Origin: Clostridiaceae bacterium
Lineage (GTDB): Bacteria > Bacillota > Clostridia > Oscillospirales > Acutalibacteraceae
Reading direction: 5' to 3'
Assembly (NCBI GenBank): GCA_016292705.1
Contig: JAEDHZ010000010.1
Location: 1-15,903 of the forward strand
DNA: 15,903 nucleotides
Under the pieces are notes generated by a model. That model saw only the letters and a list, made by a program, of their open reading frames with translations. It did no database searches and had not been told where the DNA came from. The position numbers were made by a program, and so were the translations under genes. Positions 14,894 to 15,903 of this stretch are shown here, in pieces; position 1 is the stretch's first letter, and each line of letters opens with the position of its first letter.

Positions 14894-15483
14894 TGAAATT
14901 CATCATTGCTACACATAATATGAAAAAGCAGGCAGAGATGCAGCGTATTCTTTCACCGCTCGGCATTGAAGTTGTTACGGCGGAAATGGTCGGAAAAGAG
15001 CTTACCGATGTTGAGGAAACGGGAAAGACCTTTGAAGAAAATGCTGTTCTCAAAGCGGAAAGCGGATGCCGGGAAAGCGGCTTTCCCTGCATTGCGGATG
15101 ACAGCGGACTTGCCGTGGATTTTCTCGGCGGAGAACCCGGTGTTTATTCGGCTCGCTATTCAGGAGAACATGGAAATGATGAAGCAAACATTCAGAAGCT
15201 TCTGAAAAACCTTGAAAATGTTCCGGATGAAAATCGGACAGCCCGCTTTGTGTGTATGGTTTGCGTTTGCTTTCCGGACGGCAAAAAGCTTGTTGTTGAC
15301 GGAAAATGTGAGGGCAGAATCGGTTTTGAAAAGCATGGCGAAAACGGATTCGGCTATGACCCGGTTTTCATGGTTGGTGAAAAGAGCTTTGCTGAACTTA
15401 CCGCTGAAGAAAAAGACAGAATCAGTCATAGGGGCAATGCACTGCGCAAGCTTGCACAGATGTTGCCGGAGTATTTGAAATAA
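14893..15483 (+). CDS. rdgB: XTP/dITP diphosphatase (RdgB/HAM1 family)
   Basis: This enzyme hydrolyses ITP, dITP and XTP to monophosphates, keeping deaminated purines out of DNA and RNA. The 196 residues are the usual length. Family motifs run in order: IATHNMKK (5-12), TFEENAVLKA (46-55), IADDSGLAVDFLGG (67-80) with its acidic metal-binding pair, GVYSARYSG (83-91), GENGFGYDPVF (149-159) and ISHRGNAL (177-184). Initiation is probably coupled to ftsY through the one-base TAATG overlap, with a modest GAGG (14882-14885) 7 nt upstream. In other Firmicutes rdgB is commonly near rph or racE; here it sits between ftsY and yhbY. Confidence 0.97.
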   Translation: MKFIIATHNMKKQAEMQRILSPLGIEVVTAEMVGKELTDVEETGKTFEENAVLKAESGCRESGFPCIADDSGLAVDFLGGEPGVYSARYSGEHGNDEANIQKLLKNLENVPDENRTARFVCMVCVCFPDGKKLVVDGKCEGRIGFEKHGENGFGYDPVFMVGEKSFAELTAEEKDRISHRGNALRKLAQMLPEYLK

Positions 15484-15502
15484 ACAAACAGGAGACGCAT
15501 AT

Positions 15503-15901
15503 ATGACAGGAAAAGAACGCGCCGCATGGCGTGCAAAAGCAAATTCACTTGAACCGCTTTTTCAAATCGGAAAAGGAGGAATTTCGGATGCACTGATTAA
15601 GCAGACCGATGATGCACTGCGTGCCAGGGAGCTTATAAAGCTCAAGGTGTTGCTTGAATCTTCTCCGGTTTCTGTCCGTGAGGCGGCAAACGAAATTGCG
15701 CAGAGAACACAAGCCGAGGTTATCCAGGTGATAGGCGGCGTAATTGTTCTTTACCGTGAAAGCGAAGAGCTGAAGCAAAAGGCAGCGGAAAAGGAAAAGA
15801 GAAAAAAGCTTGCTGCAAAAAAAGCAAAAGAAAAGCTTTTTAAGGAAAGAGCGGCTCAGAAGCAGCGTTTTACTGTGAGAGCGCTCGGAAAACGCAAATG
15901 A
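15503..15901 (+). CDS. yhbY: Ribosome assembly RNA-binding protein YhbY (CRM domain) with basic tail
   Basis: The CRM domain (about 1-88) binds RNA, and bacterial YhbY associates with pre-50S ribosomal particles. Seen are MTGKERAAWRAKAN at the start, the GKGG loop (23-26) in FQIGKGGISDAL, RARELIKLKVL (40-50) and the strand IQVIGGVIVLYRES (74-87). Ordinary YhbY proteins end near 95-100 residues. This one continues for about 45 residues with a Lys/Arg/Ala-rich, probably helical and disordered tail (EKEKRKKLAAKKAKEK and after), giving 132 in all. GGAGA (15491-15495) precedes the ATG by 7 nt. The stop TGA overlaps an ATG, so another gene probably begins at once. Confidence 0.94.
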   Translation: MTGKERAAWRAKANSLEPLFQIGKGGISDALIKQTDDALRARELIKLKVLLESSPVSVREAANEIAQRTQAEVIQVIGGVIVLYRESEELKQKAAEKEKRKKLAAKKAKEKLFKERAAQKQRFTVRALGKRK

Positions 15902-15903
15902 GC
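15898..15903 (+). CDS. Possible start of the next gene, cut by the window edge
   Basis: ATGAGC begins in the last bases of yhbY, with the ATG overlapping its TGA stop (ATGA), as at two other junctions in this window. In many Firmicutes yhbY is followed by nadD (nicotinate-nucleotide adenylyltransferase), which is the best guess. Only two codons are visible, so neither the gene nor its identity can be confirmed here. Confidence 0.35.

Noticed and set aside
1..15903. CRISPR arrays, tRNA or rRNA genes, insertion sequences, prophage or defence genes
   Set aside because: I looked for spaced direct repeats, transposase or integrase motifs and tRNA-like folds on both strands and found none. Nearly all sequence is accounted for by conserved housekeeping genes.

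Overview
The window is a stretch of ordinary chromosome from a Gram-positive, low-to-mid GC bacterium of the Clostridia. The protein sequences and gene order (infC-rpmI-rplT, then dprA-topA-trmFO, then rnc-smc-ftsY and rdgB-yhbY) suggest the Oscillospirales/Ruminococcaceae side of that class. That placement comes from gene order and general resemblance, not from a database search. Every gene is on the + strand. I see no tRNA, rRNA, CRISPR array, insertion sequence, phage gene or clear sign of recent transfer.

The layout falls into three units. (1) Positions 1-1469 hold the end of a multi-pass membrane protein gene, cut by the window edge, which overlaps by ATGA a gene for a membrane-anchored metallo-beta-lactamase-fold protein like the C-terminal domain of ComEC. 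(2) Positions 1585-2982 hold the translation operon infC-rpmI-rplT. It has a near-consensus promoter (TTGACA-17-TATTAT), a structured leader of about 130 nt ending in a terminator-like hairpin (the arrangement of the L20-controlled attenuator of Firmicutes), and a strong terminator after rplT. (3) Positions 3079 to the window end hold a closely packed gene train: a TrmH/SpoU RNA methyltransferase, dprA, topA, trmFO, rnc, an Elp3-like radical SAM protein, smc, ftsY, rdgB and yhbY. Several junctions overlap (ATGA between rnc and the radical SAM gene, TAATG between ftsY and rdgB), and an ATG overlapping the yhbY stop suggests the train continues.

The genes work in ribosome and RNA metabolism (IF3, L35, L20, rRNA/tRNA methylation, RNase III, YhbY), DNA topology and segregation (TopA, SMC), uptake or recombination of single-stranded DNA (DprA), membrane targeting (FtsY) and nucleotide-pool cleaning (RdgB).

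I found no convincing undescribed system. The points most worth a second look are the start codon of infC (its ATG sits too close to the Shine-Dalgarno sequence, while an ATC two codons later is well spaced), the back-to-back hairpins of the infC leader, and the short Elp3-like radical SAM protein without an acetyltransferase domain, coupled to rnc and smc. All residue counts, motif positions and stem pairings were worked out by hand.
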